A DNA stretch of 64,000 bases, taken from contig BAYV01000013.1 of assembly GCA_000710935.1 (NCBI GenBank), forward strand, positions 1 through 64,000. The letters run 5' to 3'. Below, piece by piece: positions 27,360 through 35,913 of this stretch (its first letter is position 1; every line of letters begins with the position of its first letter). Below the pieces are notes generated by a model. It made no database searches and had not been told where the DNA came from. It saw only the letters and a list, made by a program, of their open reading frames with translations. The translations under genes were made by a program, and so were the position numbers. This DNA is from Iodidimonas nitroreducens (lineage in GTDB: Bacteria; Pseudomonadota; Alphaproteobacteria; Sphingomonadales; Rhodothalassiaceae).

Positions 27360-29672
27360 ATGCGGCAGTTCGGGATCGGTCAATCCATGCGGCGGGTGGA
27401 AGACCAGCGCTTTATCAAAGGCGCGGGGCGCTATACCGATGATCTCAGCTTTGATGGCCAGCTTTATGCCGCCTTTTTGCGCGCGCCCTTGGCGCATGGC
27501 GATCTGGTGGCTTTGGATGTGGCGGCGGCGCGCAGTTTTCCCGGTGTGGAACTGGTGCTGACCCATGAGGATATGACCGCCGCCGGGATCGGACCGGTGC
27601 CCTGCCATGTCAAACTGCCGGGCATGGTGAAAAAAGATCGCCCGATTTTCGTTTCCGGGCGGGTGCGCTATGCTGGCGAGCCGGTGGCGATGGTGGTGGC
27701 CACAAGCTTTGCCGCCGCGCGCGAAGCTGTGGATCTGATCATTGCCGATTATGATGATCGCGATGCCGTGGCCGATTGTGAGCAGGCTTTGTTGGAAACC
27801 GCCCCGCAGCTTTATGAAGATGCGCCCGGCAATCGCAGCTTTACATGGGAAACCGGCGATCCGGCGCTTGTGGAGCAGGCTTTTGAGCAGGCCGCCCATA
27901 TTTCAACCATAGAAATCACCAATAATCGTGTGGCCCCCAATTCCATGGAGCCTCGGGCGATCAATGCCCGCTTTGATGAGGCTTCTGGGTTTGAAGTGCA
28001 CATAGGCACCCAAGGGGTGGCGGGCATTCTCAATGGATTTTGCAATCTTTTGGGGATTGATGCCGATCGGATCAGGGTGTGTACCCCCGATGTGGGCGGC
28101 GGCTTTGGCATGAAAGCCTTCATGTTTTCGGAATATCTGCCGGTGATGCAGGCGGCACGCCTGCTGCAAAAGCCGTTGAAATGGACCTGTGATCGCTCGG
28201 AAGCCTTTTTATCCGATACCCATGGCCGCGATCTTAAAAGCACCGCCGATATGGCTTTTGATCCAGAGGGCCGGATTTTGGGCTATCGCATCCGCACGAT
28301 TGCCAATATGGGGGCATGTTTATCGAATTTTGGCCCGGCGATTGCCACCCTTGCCCCCTTGCAGGTGGCCCCCGGACCCTATCATATCCCGGCTTTTCAT
28401 CAGCAGGTGACCGGGGTTTATACCAATAGCGCTCCGGTGGATGCCTATCGGGGTGCGGGTCGGCCGGAAGCGGCTTATCTGTTGGAACGTTTGATCCATC
28501 AGGGCGCGATGGATCTGGGCTTATCGCAGGATGAAATCCGCCGCCGCAATTTTGTTCGTGCCGATCAGATGCCCTATAAAAATGTGACCGGGGCGATTTA
28601 CGATAGCGGCGATTTTACCGGCAATATGCATGATGCTATGGCGCGCGCTGATTGGGCGGGCTTTGCCACACGGCGTCAGCAGGCCACTGAGCACGGGCTT
28701 TTGCGGGGTCTGGGGATGGCCTATTATGTGGAATGCACCCTTGGCGACCCGATGGAAGAGATCGATATCAGCTTTGATCCCAAGGCGGGCCGGGTATCGG
28801 TGAGCGTGGGCACCCAATCCAATGGGCAGGGGCATGAAACCGCCTATGCGCAGGTTTTTGCCGATCGCCTGGGGATCGATCCCTATCAGGTGGATATTCT
28901 GCAAGGGGATAGCGCCATCAAAAACACCGGGGGCGGCACCGGGGGCTCGCGCTCCTTGCAGATGATCGGCAATGCCTGCATCGCCGCGGGTGATAGCGTG
29001 ATCGAGCGGGGCAAGGAAGTGATGGCGCATCTTTATGAGGCAAGCCCCGATGATATCCGCTTTGAAGATGGATTTTTCGAGCTTTCAGGCACCAATCGCC
29101 GTTTGGGAGTTTTTGAACTGGCCGATGAAGCCGCCAAAGCCGATCTGCCCCAAGCTTTGGCGCGGGGGCTCGATCTGTCGGCAAGCTATACCAAATCCGC
29201 ATCCACATTTCCCAATGGCTGCCATATCGCCGAGGTGGAAATCGATCCCCAAACCGGTGTTGTGGCGGTCAAGCGCTATACGGTGGTGGATGATTTCGGA
29301 ACCGTTATAAACCCCATGCTGGTTGCCGGGCAGGTCCATGGCGGGGTGGTGCAGGGGATCGGGCAGGCTTTGGGTGAAGATGTGATCTATGATGAAAATG
29401 CCCAGCTTTTGAGCGGTAGTTTCATGGATTATCCCATGCCCAAAGCGGGCGATATGCCGGTGATCGATTTCAGCTATAATGAAATTCCATGCCAAACCAA
29501 TCCTTTGGGCCTGAAGGGCTGTGGCGAGGCGGGAACCATCGGGGCCTGCCCCTCGGTGATGATTGCCATCCTTGATGCGCTGGCTCCAAAAGGGGTTAAG
29601 GCATTGGATATGCCGGCCACGCCTTTTGCCATTTGGTCAGCAATCAACAAGGCCGAGGCCAAAGCCGCCTGA
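27360..29672 (+). CDS. Molybdenum hydroxylase large subunit (CoxL/xanthine dehydrogenase family)
   Basis: A 770-residue molybdopterin-binding subunit of the xanthine dehydrogenase/aerobic CO dehydrogenase family. The N-terminal domain opens with GQSMRRVEDQRFIKGAGRYTDD, cofactor-binding glycine motifs follow (GGGFGMKAF, GTQSNGQGHETAYAQ), and the catalytic glutamate is in GCGEAG (Glu723). The active-site loop reads AYRGAGR (residues 362-368), the form II type, and not the AYxCSFR of true CO dehydrogenase. The usual FAD (CoxM) and 2Fe-2S (CoxS) partners are not adjacent. The ATG at 27360 follows AAGGAAG. The substrate is unknown. Confidence 0.9.
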   Translation: MRQFGIGQSMRRVEDQRFIKGAGRYTDDLSFDGQLYAAFLRAPLAHGDLVALDVAAARSFPGVELVLTHEDMTAAGIGPVPCHVKLPGMVKKDRPIFVSGRVRYAGEPVAMVVATSFAAAREAVDLIIADYDDRDAVADCEQALLETAPQLYEDAPGNRSFTWETGDPALVEQAFEQAAHISTIEITNNRVAPNSMEPRAINARFDEASGFEVHIGTQGVAGILNGFCNLLGIDADRIRVCTPDVGGGFGMKAFMFSEYLPVMQAARLLQKPLKWTCDRSEAFLSDTHGRDLKSTADMAFDPEGRILGYRIRTIANMGACLSNFGPAIATLAPLQVAPGPYHIPAFHQQVTGVYTNSAPVDAYRGAGRPEAAYLLERLIHQGAMDLGLSQDEIRRRNFVRADQMPYKNVTGAIYDSGDFTGNMHDAMARADWAGFATRRQQATEHGLLRGLGMAYYVECTLGDPMEEIDISFDPKAGRVSVSVGTQSNGQGHETAYAQVFADRLGIDPYQVDILQGDSAIKNTGGGTGGSRSLQMIGNACIAAGDSVIERGKEVMAHLYEASPDDIRFEDGFFELSGTNRRLGVFELADEAAKADLPQALARGLDLSASYTKSASTFPNGCHIAEVEIDPQTGVVAVKRYTVVDDFGTVINPMLVAGQVHGGVVQGIGQALGEDVIYDENAQLLSGSFMDYPMPKAGDMPVIDFSYNEIPCQTNPLGLKGCGEAGTIGACPSVMIAILDALAPKGVKALDMPATPFAIWSAINKAEAKAA

Positions 29673-30213
29673 TATTCTGGATCATCAGGGCTCTTATCGT
29701 CAGCCCGGGCTACGATTTGTGCCACCTCGACCCGCGATTTCCATCACCCCGGCCCGCCTTTTATTCGTCATCCCGGGCCACAAATATCGTCATCCCGGGC
29801 CCCTTTTTCGTCATCCCGGGCTTGACCCGGGGTCCACCCTTTCCCATTCTCAGCCCTTGAGAGATGGATATGGCTCCCCGGATTAAGTCTGGAACAGGTA
29901 AGCCCGTGGCGACCAAAATTCGCCGACTGGCACCGGGTCCAATTAGCGTCGCTGAACAGCTTTCGTCTCAAGCCGAGCGAGCGTCGGTTAAGTCAGTTTT
30001 TTAGAAATTCAAGAGCTTAGAACAGGTTATCTGCCTGTTCATCCAGTGCTTTCTACGAATCTTTTCCGGCTGGCGTGCTCATCTGGAAACCTGATGTAGG
30101 CGCAGCAGCAGGAGCAAAGCGTAATGGCTAGATGATCTCTGCGGAGTCTGATAAACATCGACATATAGTAGGGATGCGCATCACGAATTGCGAGCTTGGA
30201 GGGGGTCGGGGAA
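29673..30213. other. Repeat-bearing spacer before the dGTPase island
   Basis: This 541-bp stretch holds no clear gene. Its first part carries CCCGGG-rich repeats. The second part (about 29890-30213) is AT-richer and lacks the chromosomal codon signature. A 44-codon frame at 29870-30004 (+) starting MAPRIKSGTGK has a weak ribosome site and no recognisable relative; I do not call it a gene. The junction between chromosomal and foreign-looking DNA probably falls here. Confidence 0.5.
29766..29831. repeat. Cluster of GTCATCCCGGGC repeats with palindromic end
   Basis: CGTCATCCCGGGC occurs at 29766-29778 and 29788-29800, and again to 29821, about 21-22 bp apart. The last copy extends into CCCGGG-CTTGA-CCCGGG, a perfect 6-bp-arm hairpin. 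This sequence type (read in translation as ...GWTPGQARDD on the other strand) is a familiar dispersed intergenic repeat of alphaproteobacteria. Confidence 0.75.
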
Positions 30214-31737
30214 ATGGTGGACTGGTCGCAATTGCTTCTCGCGGGACGCTTTAGGGATTTGCTTAATCACCCGACGCCGACGCCTAATGACAAGCCGAAG
30301 GGGCCAGACTTTGCCGAAGGGCAGTTCCGTCTGCCTCAGGAACGCGATCACGACCGCATCTTGTTCTCCACTCCCTTTCGCCGGATGGGCGATAAGACTC
30401 AAGTGTTTCCGCTTGAAAGCATCGAGAGCATCAGAACCCGATTAACCCATTCTTATGAAGTCGCGAACCTTGCAAGGTCGTTGGGAGTTGAAATTGCGGT
30501 TTCGCTAAAAGATAAACTGCCTGATGATGCAATCAGGTCCATCCCAGCAACGCTTGCTGCCGTTGGTCTCGCGCATGATATTGGCAATCCACCCTTTGGG
30601 CATCAGGGGGAAAATGCCATTCGCGCATGGTTCAAAAGGAATTCGAACGTTCTTTTTGTACCAATGGATTCCGATAGTCCGGAAATTACGAAAGATGTTT
30701 CTCGGCTGGCAGAGCAGCATAAGAATGACTTCCTTCTATTTGAAGGCAACGCTCAAACGCTTCGTGTGCTCACGAAACTGCAGGTCATTGGTGACGACCT
30801 TGGCCTTAATTTGACGCTAGGCACGCTGGCCGCCCTTATGAAATACGTCGCGTCGTCTGACAAGATCAACAAGGGCGTACAGGCGCGCAAAAAAGTTGGA
30901 TTTTTCGCCTCTGAACAGAAATTAGTTGGTCGAATCCGGAGTAAAGTTGGCTTGGAGGGCGACGCTCGTCACCCGCTCGCACTGGTGATGGAGGCATGTG
31001 ATGACATCGCGTACTCCGTGCTTGACGCGGAGGACGCGATCAAGAAGGGACTGGCGTCCCTCAATGACCTTTTGACCTCCCTCAGCTACCTCAAGGATGA
31101 AGAAGGCAACCCTGACCTGGTTGTAAGCCATCTTTGCAAACTATCGCGTTGGGAGTATGATCAGATCCGCAAGCAGAAGCTGCACCCCAGCGAGTTGCAG
31201 GACGTGGCGACGCAAAAGTTCCGAGTGAATGCAATTCACCTAATGGTTTCCGCTGTCGCGGACGCGTTCAAAAAGAACTATGATAATATCGTCAATGGAG
31301 ATTTTGACGGAGAACTGATCAAAGTCTCTCAAGCCGCGGCTTTGTGCAATGCCCTGAAAGAGTTCGACCGACAGAATGCGTTTAGCCACAAGACAGTTCT
31401 CGAGATTGAACTGAATGGATATAATACGCTCAACCGCCTGATGGATTTTCTGTGGATCGGAATAAGTGACCGCAAAGACTACGAGAACCTCGACAGCAAG
31501 CGGAACTCGCCATTCTCCGCCTATGTATATAGCCGGATTTCTATAAATTATCGCCGAATTTTTGAGGGCAAGATCGAGCAATATCACCCTAAAGCTAATC
31601 TGCCGATCCGGTACAAGGAAATGCAACTTTTGACCGACATGGTGTCGGGAATGACGGATCAGTTTTGTATTGATCTGCATGATGACTTCTTGAAACACTA
31701 TCGTGAAATGCACCCGGTCAATGGAACACCTTCTTGA
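30214..31737 (+). CDS. dgt: dGTP triphosphohydrolase-like HD-domain protein
   Basis: A 507-residue HD-superfamily dGTPase homologue. The metal site is complete: His79 in RTRLTHSYEV, His121-Asp122 in AHDIGNPPFGHQGE and the distal Asp in EACDDIAYSVLDAED. Such enzymes split dNTPs into nucleoside and triphosphate; some protect against phage by draining dNTPs. The ATG at 30214 follows GGAGGGGG (a TTG at 30196 is less likely). Codon use is unlike the surroundings (GAC, TTC and AAG common) and GATC is rare, pointing to horizontal transfer. Its end overlaps the start of a nucleotidyltransferase gene by 17 bp, so they form a two-gene unit. Confidence 0.88.
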   Translation: MVDWSQLLLAGRFRDLLNHPTPTPNDKPKGPDFAEGQFRLPQERDHDRILFSTPFRRMGDKTQVFPLESIESIRTRLTHSYEVANLARSLGVEIAVSLKDKLPDDAIRSIPATLAAVGLAHDIGNPPFGHQGENAIRAWFKRNSNVLFVPMDSDSPEITKDVSRLAEQHKNDFLLFEGNAQTLRVLTKLQVIGDDLGLNLTLGTLAALMKYVASSDKINKGVQARKKVGFFASEQKLVGRIRSKVGLEGDARHPLALVMEACDDIAYSVLDAEDAIKKGLASLNDLLTSLSYLKDEEGNPDLVVSHLCKLSRWEYDQIRKQKLHPSELQDVATQKFRVNAIHLMVSAVADAFKKNYDNIVNGDFDGELIKVSQAAALCNALKEFDRQNAFSHKTVLEIELNGYNTLNRLMDFLWIGISDRKDYENLDSKRNSPFSAYVYSRISINYRRIFEGKIEQYHPKANLPIRYKEMQLLTDMVSGMTDQFCIDLHDDFLKHYREMHPVNGTPS

Positions 31738-32491
31738 AAAAAGAGTTCGATACTTTCTGAATTCGCCGTATCGTGGGCGCGAGGATGTGCGACGCACGCT
31801 TAAGGAGCTTCGCATTCACGGTCATCTTGTGCTCATCGGTGGCATGTTGCGCGATGTTGCTATGTTCGGGAATGCCGGGTTCAAATCCGATCTCGATTTC
31901 GTCATCGATCCATATAATTTAGCGACGTTCGAAAAACATATGCATGCGATGGGTGCGCGTGTGAATCGTTTTGGTGGTTATGCGCTTCCATCTAAGAGAT
32001 GGCAAATAGATGTATGGCCCCTGCAGCGCACCTGGGCCCATCTACAAGAGCATGTTCGGGTCCTTACGGTAGGAGATTTGCGAAAGGTCACGTTCTTTAG
32101 TTGTGACGCTATCATCTATAATCTTACGCATAAAAAATTGTGTGCAAGGCCCGGTTACTTTGATGATCTGGGCCGAAAGATTTTGGAGATCAATCTTCGA
32201 CCCAATCCAAACCCCAAGGGAAATGCAGTTCGAGCATTTCGGTATGCGTTGATCAAAGGCTTCCAATGGGGACCAAACCTTTCGCGTTTCGTGGCTGAGA
32301 TAATTGACGAAATCGGATGGGATGCACTCCGAGATAAAGAGCTCCGATCATTCAAGACCGGGTACCTTGAAACTATTGAAATAGACGCGTTGAAGCGAGA
32401 GTTGAATCATCATTTGTCAGAGGGCGATGGCCTGTTCGACCCATCGGCCTTCCAACGGAATGTTCAGTTACAACTCCCGTACGCACAATAA
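31721..32491 (+). CDS. Nucleotidyltransferase-fold protein (poly(A) polymerase head-like)
   Basis: A 256-residue protein with a pol-beta-type nucleotidyltransferase core. Residues 38-63 contain LIGGMLRDVAM and SDLDFVID, giving the Gly40-Gly41 motif and catalytic Asp57 and Asp59; a third Asp is probably Asp97 in QIDVWPL. This resembles the catalytic head of class II CCA/poly(A) polymerases, but the tRNA-binding neck and tail domains are absent. The start is the ATG at 31721 inside the end of dgt (a GTG at 31703 is also open). The substrate could be RNA, tRNA or a protein. It shares the foreign composition of dgt and is probably its partner. Confidence 0.75.
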   Translation: MEHLLEKRVRYFLNSPYRGREDVRRTLKELRIHGHLVLIGGMLRDVAMFGNAGFKSDLDFVIDPYNLATFEKHMHAMGARVNRFGGYALPSKRWQIDVWPLQRTWAHLQEHVRVLTVGDLRKVTFFSCDAIIYNLTHKKLCARPGYFDDLGRKILEINLRPNPNPKGNAVRAFRYALIKGFQWGPNLSRFVAEIIDEIGWDALRDKELRSFKTGYLETIEIDALKRELNHHLSEGDGLFDPSAFQRNVQLQLPYAQ

Positions 32492-32657
32492 TATAACTGT
32501 TGCGGATTACTTCTTATGACCTGCCACAGAACTTTCATCCAGTTCGGACCAGTGCTTTTTGGGGTTGATAGCGGTCGTTATTGGGTTGGGCAAGAGCGGC
32601 GGGCTGACGAATAAAGTGGGGGAAGGCGTAGTGGCGGCTTCGTGACCTTGGATGGCC

Positions 32658-32876
32658 TTAGACAAGGATGCCGGGGCGGTCATCGTCCTGATCATTTTGG
32701 GCCTTGTTCATCACATAAAGCAACTTTTGCACCGCGAGTTTAGAAAGCGCATCGCGGCTCATTTTAGGATCACCAACGATGCTGGCTTCCGTGCCGCTTT
32801 CAGGATCAACGGCGGTGACCTTCAAGGCTTTGCCCGATGAGATAAATTCAATCAGATAGGACTCAGATTTTCCCAT
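32658..32876 (-). CDS. Small conserved alphaproteobacterial protein (DUF6898-like)
   Basis: A 72-residue protein beginning MGKSESYLIEFISSGKALKV. The pattern (V-x-A-V-D-x-E-S-G-T-E, I-V-G-D-P, then a short helix with KLLYVMNKA) matches a small protein often found beside hemA in alphaproteobacteria and sometimes misnamed serine hydroxymethyltransferase. It has no known function and no membrane segment. It starts 18 bp after the end of hemA on the same strand, so it is the second gene of that transcript. Confidence 0.7.
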   Translation of the reverse strand: MGKSESYLIEFISSGKALKVTAVDPESGTEASIVGDPKMSRDALSKLAVQKLLYVMNKAQNDQDDDRPGILV

Positions 32877-32894
32877 CGGGGTTTTCCAAAAAAA

Positions 32895-34130
32895 TCAGGC
32901 AGCGCGTCGCAGCTTCAAACGCTCCCAGATGATGCCAAGGGCCGAGACCAGATCATCCATCATGGCTTCACTATGCATCGGGCCCGGGGTGAGCCGCAAG
33001 CGTTCCGTGCCCCGGGGGACCGTGGGATAGTTGATCGGCTGCACATAAATGGCAAATTCATCCAGCAGATAATCGGTGACATGCTTGGTCATCACCGGAT
33101 CGCCCACCATCAAAGGCACGATATGGCTTTCCGATGGCATCACCGGCAAACCCGCATCAGCCAGCTTTTGCTTTAACAGAGCGGCCTGCTTTTGATGCTT
33201 TTGACGCTCGATCCCGCTGTTTTTCAGGTGCCTGACACTCGCCAAAGCGCCCGCCGCCAAAACCGGGGCAAGGGCCGTGGTGAAAATGAAGCCTGAAGCA
33301 TAAGACCGCACCACATCCACCAAAGCCTGGCTGGCTGCGATATAGCCACCCATGACGCCAAAAGCCTTGCCCAGCGTGCCTTCGATCACATCCAGCCGAT
33401 GCATCACCCCATCGCGATCGGCAATTCCGCCGCCACGGGGGCCATAAAGCCCGACGGCATGAACCTCGTCCAGATAGGTCATGGCCCCATATTTTTGGGC
33501 CAGATCGCAAATGGCCCCAATGGGCGCAATATCGCCATCCATGGAATAAACGGATTCAAAGGCCACCAGCTTGGGCCGGGCCGGATCGGCGGCAGCGAGC
33601 AAATCTTCAAGATGTTCCAGATCATTATGGCGAAAGATGTGTTTTTCCGCACCGGATTGGCGAACACCCTGGATCATCGAGGCATGGTTGAATTGATCGG
33701 AAAAAACGATGCAGCCGGGCAAAAGCCGGGCAAGGGTGGACAGCGTGGCTTCATTGGAAATATAGCCCGATGTAAAGAGCAGGGCGGCTTCTTTTCCATG
33801 CAGATCGGCCAGTTCCTGTTCCAGCATCACATGATAATGATTGGTGCCCGCGATATTGCGGGTGCCACCGGCACCGGCACCACAATGATCCAGAGCTTCG
33901 TGCATTGCCCTGAGCACCGTTTCATGCTGGCCCATGCCCAGATAATCATTGGAACACCACACCGTAACCGGACGGGCATTATCGCCCAGCGGGCGGCCAT
34001 CATCGCCAGCGCCAAAGCGATCAGCGCGGGGGAATTCGCCGCGCCGGCGGACGATATCGGCAAAAACACGATAGCGGCCTTCTGCCTTCACGGCAGAAAT
34101 CGCATCCGAGAATATCCGCTCATAATCCAT
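32895..34130 (-). CDS. hemA: 5-aminolevulinate synthase
   Basis: HemA condenses glycine and succinyl-CoA to 5-aminolevulinate, the C4 route of haem synthesis typical of alphaproteobacteria. The 411-residue PLP enzyme shows the substrate motif [10 protein letters not shown], the glycine-rich [23 protein letters not shown] with the PLP-contacting Asp, and the Schiff-base lysine in [14 protein letters not shown]. The C-terminal motif [13 protein letters not shown] is intact. A small conserved protein follows it, and a 207-bp upstream spacer separates it from the MarR gene. Confidence 0.97.
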   Translation of the reverse strand: MDYERIFSDAISAVKAEGRYRVFADIVRRRGEFPRADRFGAGDDGRPLGDNARPVTVWCSNDYLGMGQHETVLRAMHEALDHCGAGAGGTRNIAGTNHYHVMLEQELADLHGKEAALLFTSGYISNEATLSTLARLLPGCIVFSDQFNHASMIQGVRQSGAEKHIFRHNDLEHLEDLLAAADPARPKLVAFESVYSMDGDIAPIGAICDLAQKYGAMTYLDEVHAVGLYGPRGGGIADRDGVMHRLDVIEGTLGKAFGVMGGYIAASQALVDVVRSYASGFIFTTALAPVLAAGALASVRHLKNSGIERQKHQKQAALLKQKLADAGLPVMPSESHIVPLMVGDPVMTKHVTDYLLDEFAIYVQPINYPTVPRGTERLRLTPGPMHSEAMMDDLVSALGIIWERLKLRRAA

Positions 34131-34337
34131 TGTCTTGCCCGCTTTATCGGCTGCTTTATTGGCGGCATGTTTGGGGCTGGCCAGCTTTTATGCAGGGGCC
34201 AGACTATGGCCCTAGCATGCAGCTTATCCGTCAACACAAACATGATCAGCCATCATATAATCATAAAGCAATGATGGGAAACAAGGGCGCAAAGCACCCT
34301 CGGATCAATTGTCGCAGCCAGGCCTTTTGTGGTGGGC

Positions 34338-34850
34338 TTAAATGGCAAAGCGCAGGCGATCGCTCCAGAAGCGCTCCAGATTGCGCAGATTGCGGCGCAG
34401 TGCGATCATTTCATCGGAATTGATCAGCCCATCCTGCAGCAGTTCATCAAGCTGTTCCAGATACATGGAATCGATCAGCTTGCGGATTTTATAGCCGCGA
34501 TCGGTAAGTGAAATGCGCACGGCCCGGCGATCATGCTCGGCGCGCTGATGATCGATATAGCCCATCTCAACCAGTTTTTTGAGATTATAAGACACATTGG
34601 AGCCCTGATAATAGCCCCGGCTTTTCAATTCACCGGCGGTCATTTCATGCTCGCCGATATTATAAACCAAAAGCGCCTGTACCGGATTGAGATCGGAACA
34701 GCCTTCGCGATCAAGATGATCTTTCAGCACATCGAGCAGCCGCCTATGCAAGCGCTCGACCAATGCCAAACAATCGAGGAAAAGGGCCTTTGTCTGGGCT
34801 TCGGGTGTTTCGTCGCCGATCAATCCCGCCGTGCCCGGCTGCATGGTCAT
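34338..34850 (-). CDS. MarR-family winged-helix regulator
   Basis: A regulator of about 170 residues. The winged helix spans roughly residues 55-125: LNPVQALLVYNIGEHEMTAG, then the recognition-helix region GYYQGSNVSYNLKKLVEMGY and the wing EHDRRAVRISLTDRG. The family resemblance is to MarR proteins conserved in rhizobia and relatives (LdtR-type). The frame reaches a TTG at 34886, but the ATG at 34850 has AGGAGA at 8 nt. It lies between hemA and the valine-catabolism genes and might control either; no operator was identified. Confidence 0.85.
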   Translation of the reverse strand: MTMQPGTAGLIGDETPEAQTKALFLDCLALVERLHRRLLDVLKDHLDREGCSDLNPVQALLVYNIGEHEMTAGELKSRGYYQGSNVSYNLKKLVEMGYIDHQRAEHDRRAVRISLTDRGYKIRKLIDSMYLEQLDELLQDGLINSDEMIALRRNLRNLERFWSDRLRFAI

Positions 34851-34960
34851 GCCGTCTGTCTCCTGAGAATCCAAAGTTTCCAGCAAAATTTAGGAGTAAA
34901 ACTACAAAAAAGACTTAATCCTTATGATGGTTTTGCTGGAAATTTAGCGATATTTTTATT

Positions 34961-35848
34961 CTATTTCTCTTTTTCAATCATGGGAAAGATGGCTGAAAAG
35001 TCACGTCCGCCTTGCCCATCTGCCGAGAGTTTAGAATAAATATCGAAGGCATGAATACCCAGTTTCGCATCAGTTGCAGTCGCTTCGATGGCTTCTTTAG
35101 CAAGTTTTAAATCTTTGAGCATCATATCCACGGCAAAGCCCGGCTGATAATCGCGATTGGCGGGCGAAGAGGGAACAGGGCCGGGAACCGGGCAATAGCT
35201 GCTCAAAGACCAGCACTGACCCGATGATGTATTGGCGATATCGAAAAATTTCTGATCCGGCAGCCCCAGCCTGCGGGCAAGGGAAAAGGCTTCGGAAACG
35301 CCGATCATGGAAATAGCCAGCAGCATATTATTGCATAATTTGGCCGCCTGCCCATTGCCGGGGTCGCCCGCATGAATGATTTTGGCCCCCATGATCGATA
35401 AATAGGGCTGGGCGGCATCAAAAGCCGTTTCATTACCCCCCACCATGAAGGTAAGGGTGCCCGCCTGCGCCCCGGCCACACCGCCTGAAACCGGGGCATC
35501 GATCATTTTAAGCCCGGCTTTGGTGGCGTTTTCAGAGACCGCGCGCGCGGTTTCAACATCAATGGTCGAGCTATCGATCAGCAGCGTATCGGGGGCGGCA
35601 TGGGCGATCAGCCCATTCTCGCCCAGATAAACTTCGCGGACATGCTTACCCGCTGGCAGCATGCTGATGATCACCGGGCAGGTGGCGATCATGGCGAGAT
35701 CGGCCGCCGCCTTGCCGCCCGCATCCACGAGGGCTTTGGTCTGGCTGGGGCTAAGATCGAGCCCCAGAACCTCGTGCCCCGCTTTTACCAGATTGAGCGC
35801 CATCGGCAGGCCCATATTCCCAAGCCCGATGAATCCGATTTGTGTCAT
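34961..35848 (-). CDS. mmsB: 3-hydroxyisobutyrate dehydrogenase
   Basis: MmsB oxidises 3-hydroxyisobutyrate to methylmalonate semialdehyde in valine breakdown. The 295-residue protein has the Rossmann motif GFIGLGNMGLPMA at residues 5-17, the substrate-binding DAPVSGGVAGAQAGTLTFM and the catalytic lysine in GNGQAAKLCNNML. It is the third gene of a leftward valine set after the isobutyryl-CoA dehydrogenase and 3-hydroxyisobutyryl-CoA hydrolase genes. The methylmalonate-semialdehyde dehydrogenase gene mmsA is not in this window. Confidence 0.93.
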   Translation of the reverse strand: MTQIGFIGLGNMGLPMALNLVKAGHEVLGLDLSPSQTKALVDAGGKAAADLAMIATCPVIISMLPAGKHVREVYLGENGLIAHAAPDTLLIDSSTIDVETARAVSENATKAGLKMIDAPVSGGVAGAQAGTLTFMVGGNETAFDAAQPYLSIMGAKIIHAGDPGNGQAAKLCNNMLLAISMIGVSEAFSLARRLGLPDQKFFDIANTSSGQCWSLSSYCPVPGPVPSSPANRDYQPGFAVDMMLKDLKLAKEAIEATATDAKLGIHAFDIYSKLSADGQGGRDFSAIFPMIEKEK

Positions 35849-35860
35849 TGTTCACTCCCC

Positions 35861-35903
35861 ATAAGCAGTTAGGCCATAAGCAGTTAGGCCATAAGCGGTC
35901 AGG
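35861..35903. repeat. 15-bp tandem repeat between mmsB and the hydrolase gene
   Basis: ATAAGCAGTTAGGCC is repeated exactly at 35861-35875 and 35876-35890, with a degenerate third copy (ATAAGCGGTCAGG) to 35903. It lies in the 65-bp gap between two co-directional genes and may be a simple slippage product. Confidence 0.85.
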
Positions 35904-35913
35904 TTTTTATTGA

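Noticed and set aside
29870-30004. 44-codon plus-strand frame (MAPRIKSGTGK...) before the dGTPase gene
   Set aside because: Only a weak ribosome site and no family resemblance; kept as a comment in the spacer entry.
32507-32695. 62-codon minus-strand frame after the nucleotidyltransferase gene
   Set aside because: It overlaps the end of the small hemA-linked gene, is rich in Pro/Ser/Thr with no recognisable family, and lacks a ribosome site. It may be decayed DNA at the island edge, but nothing supports a gene.
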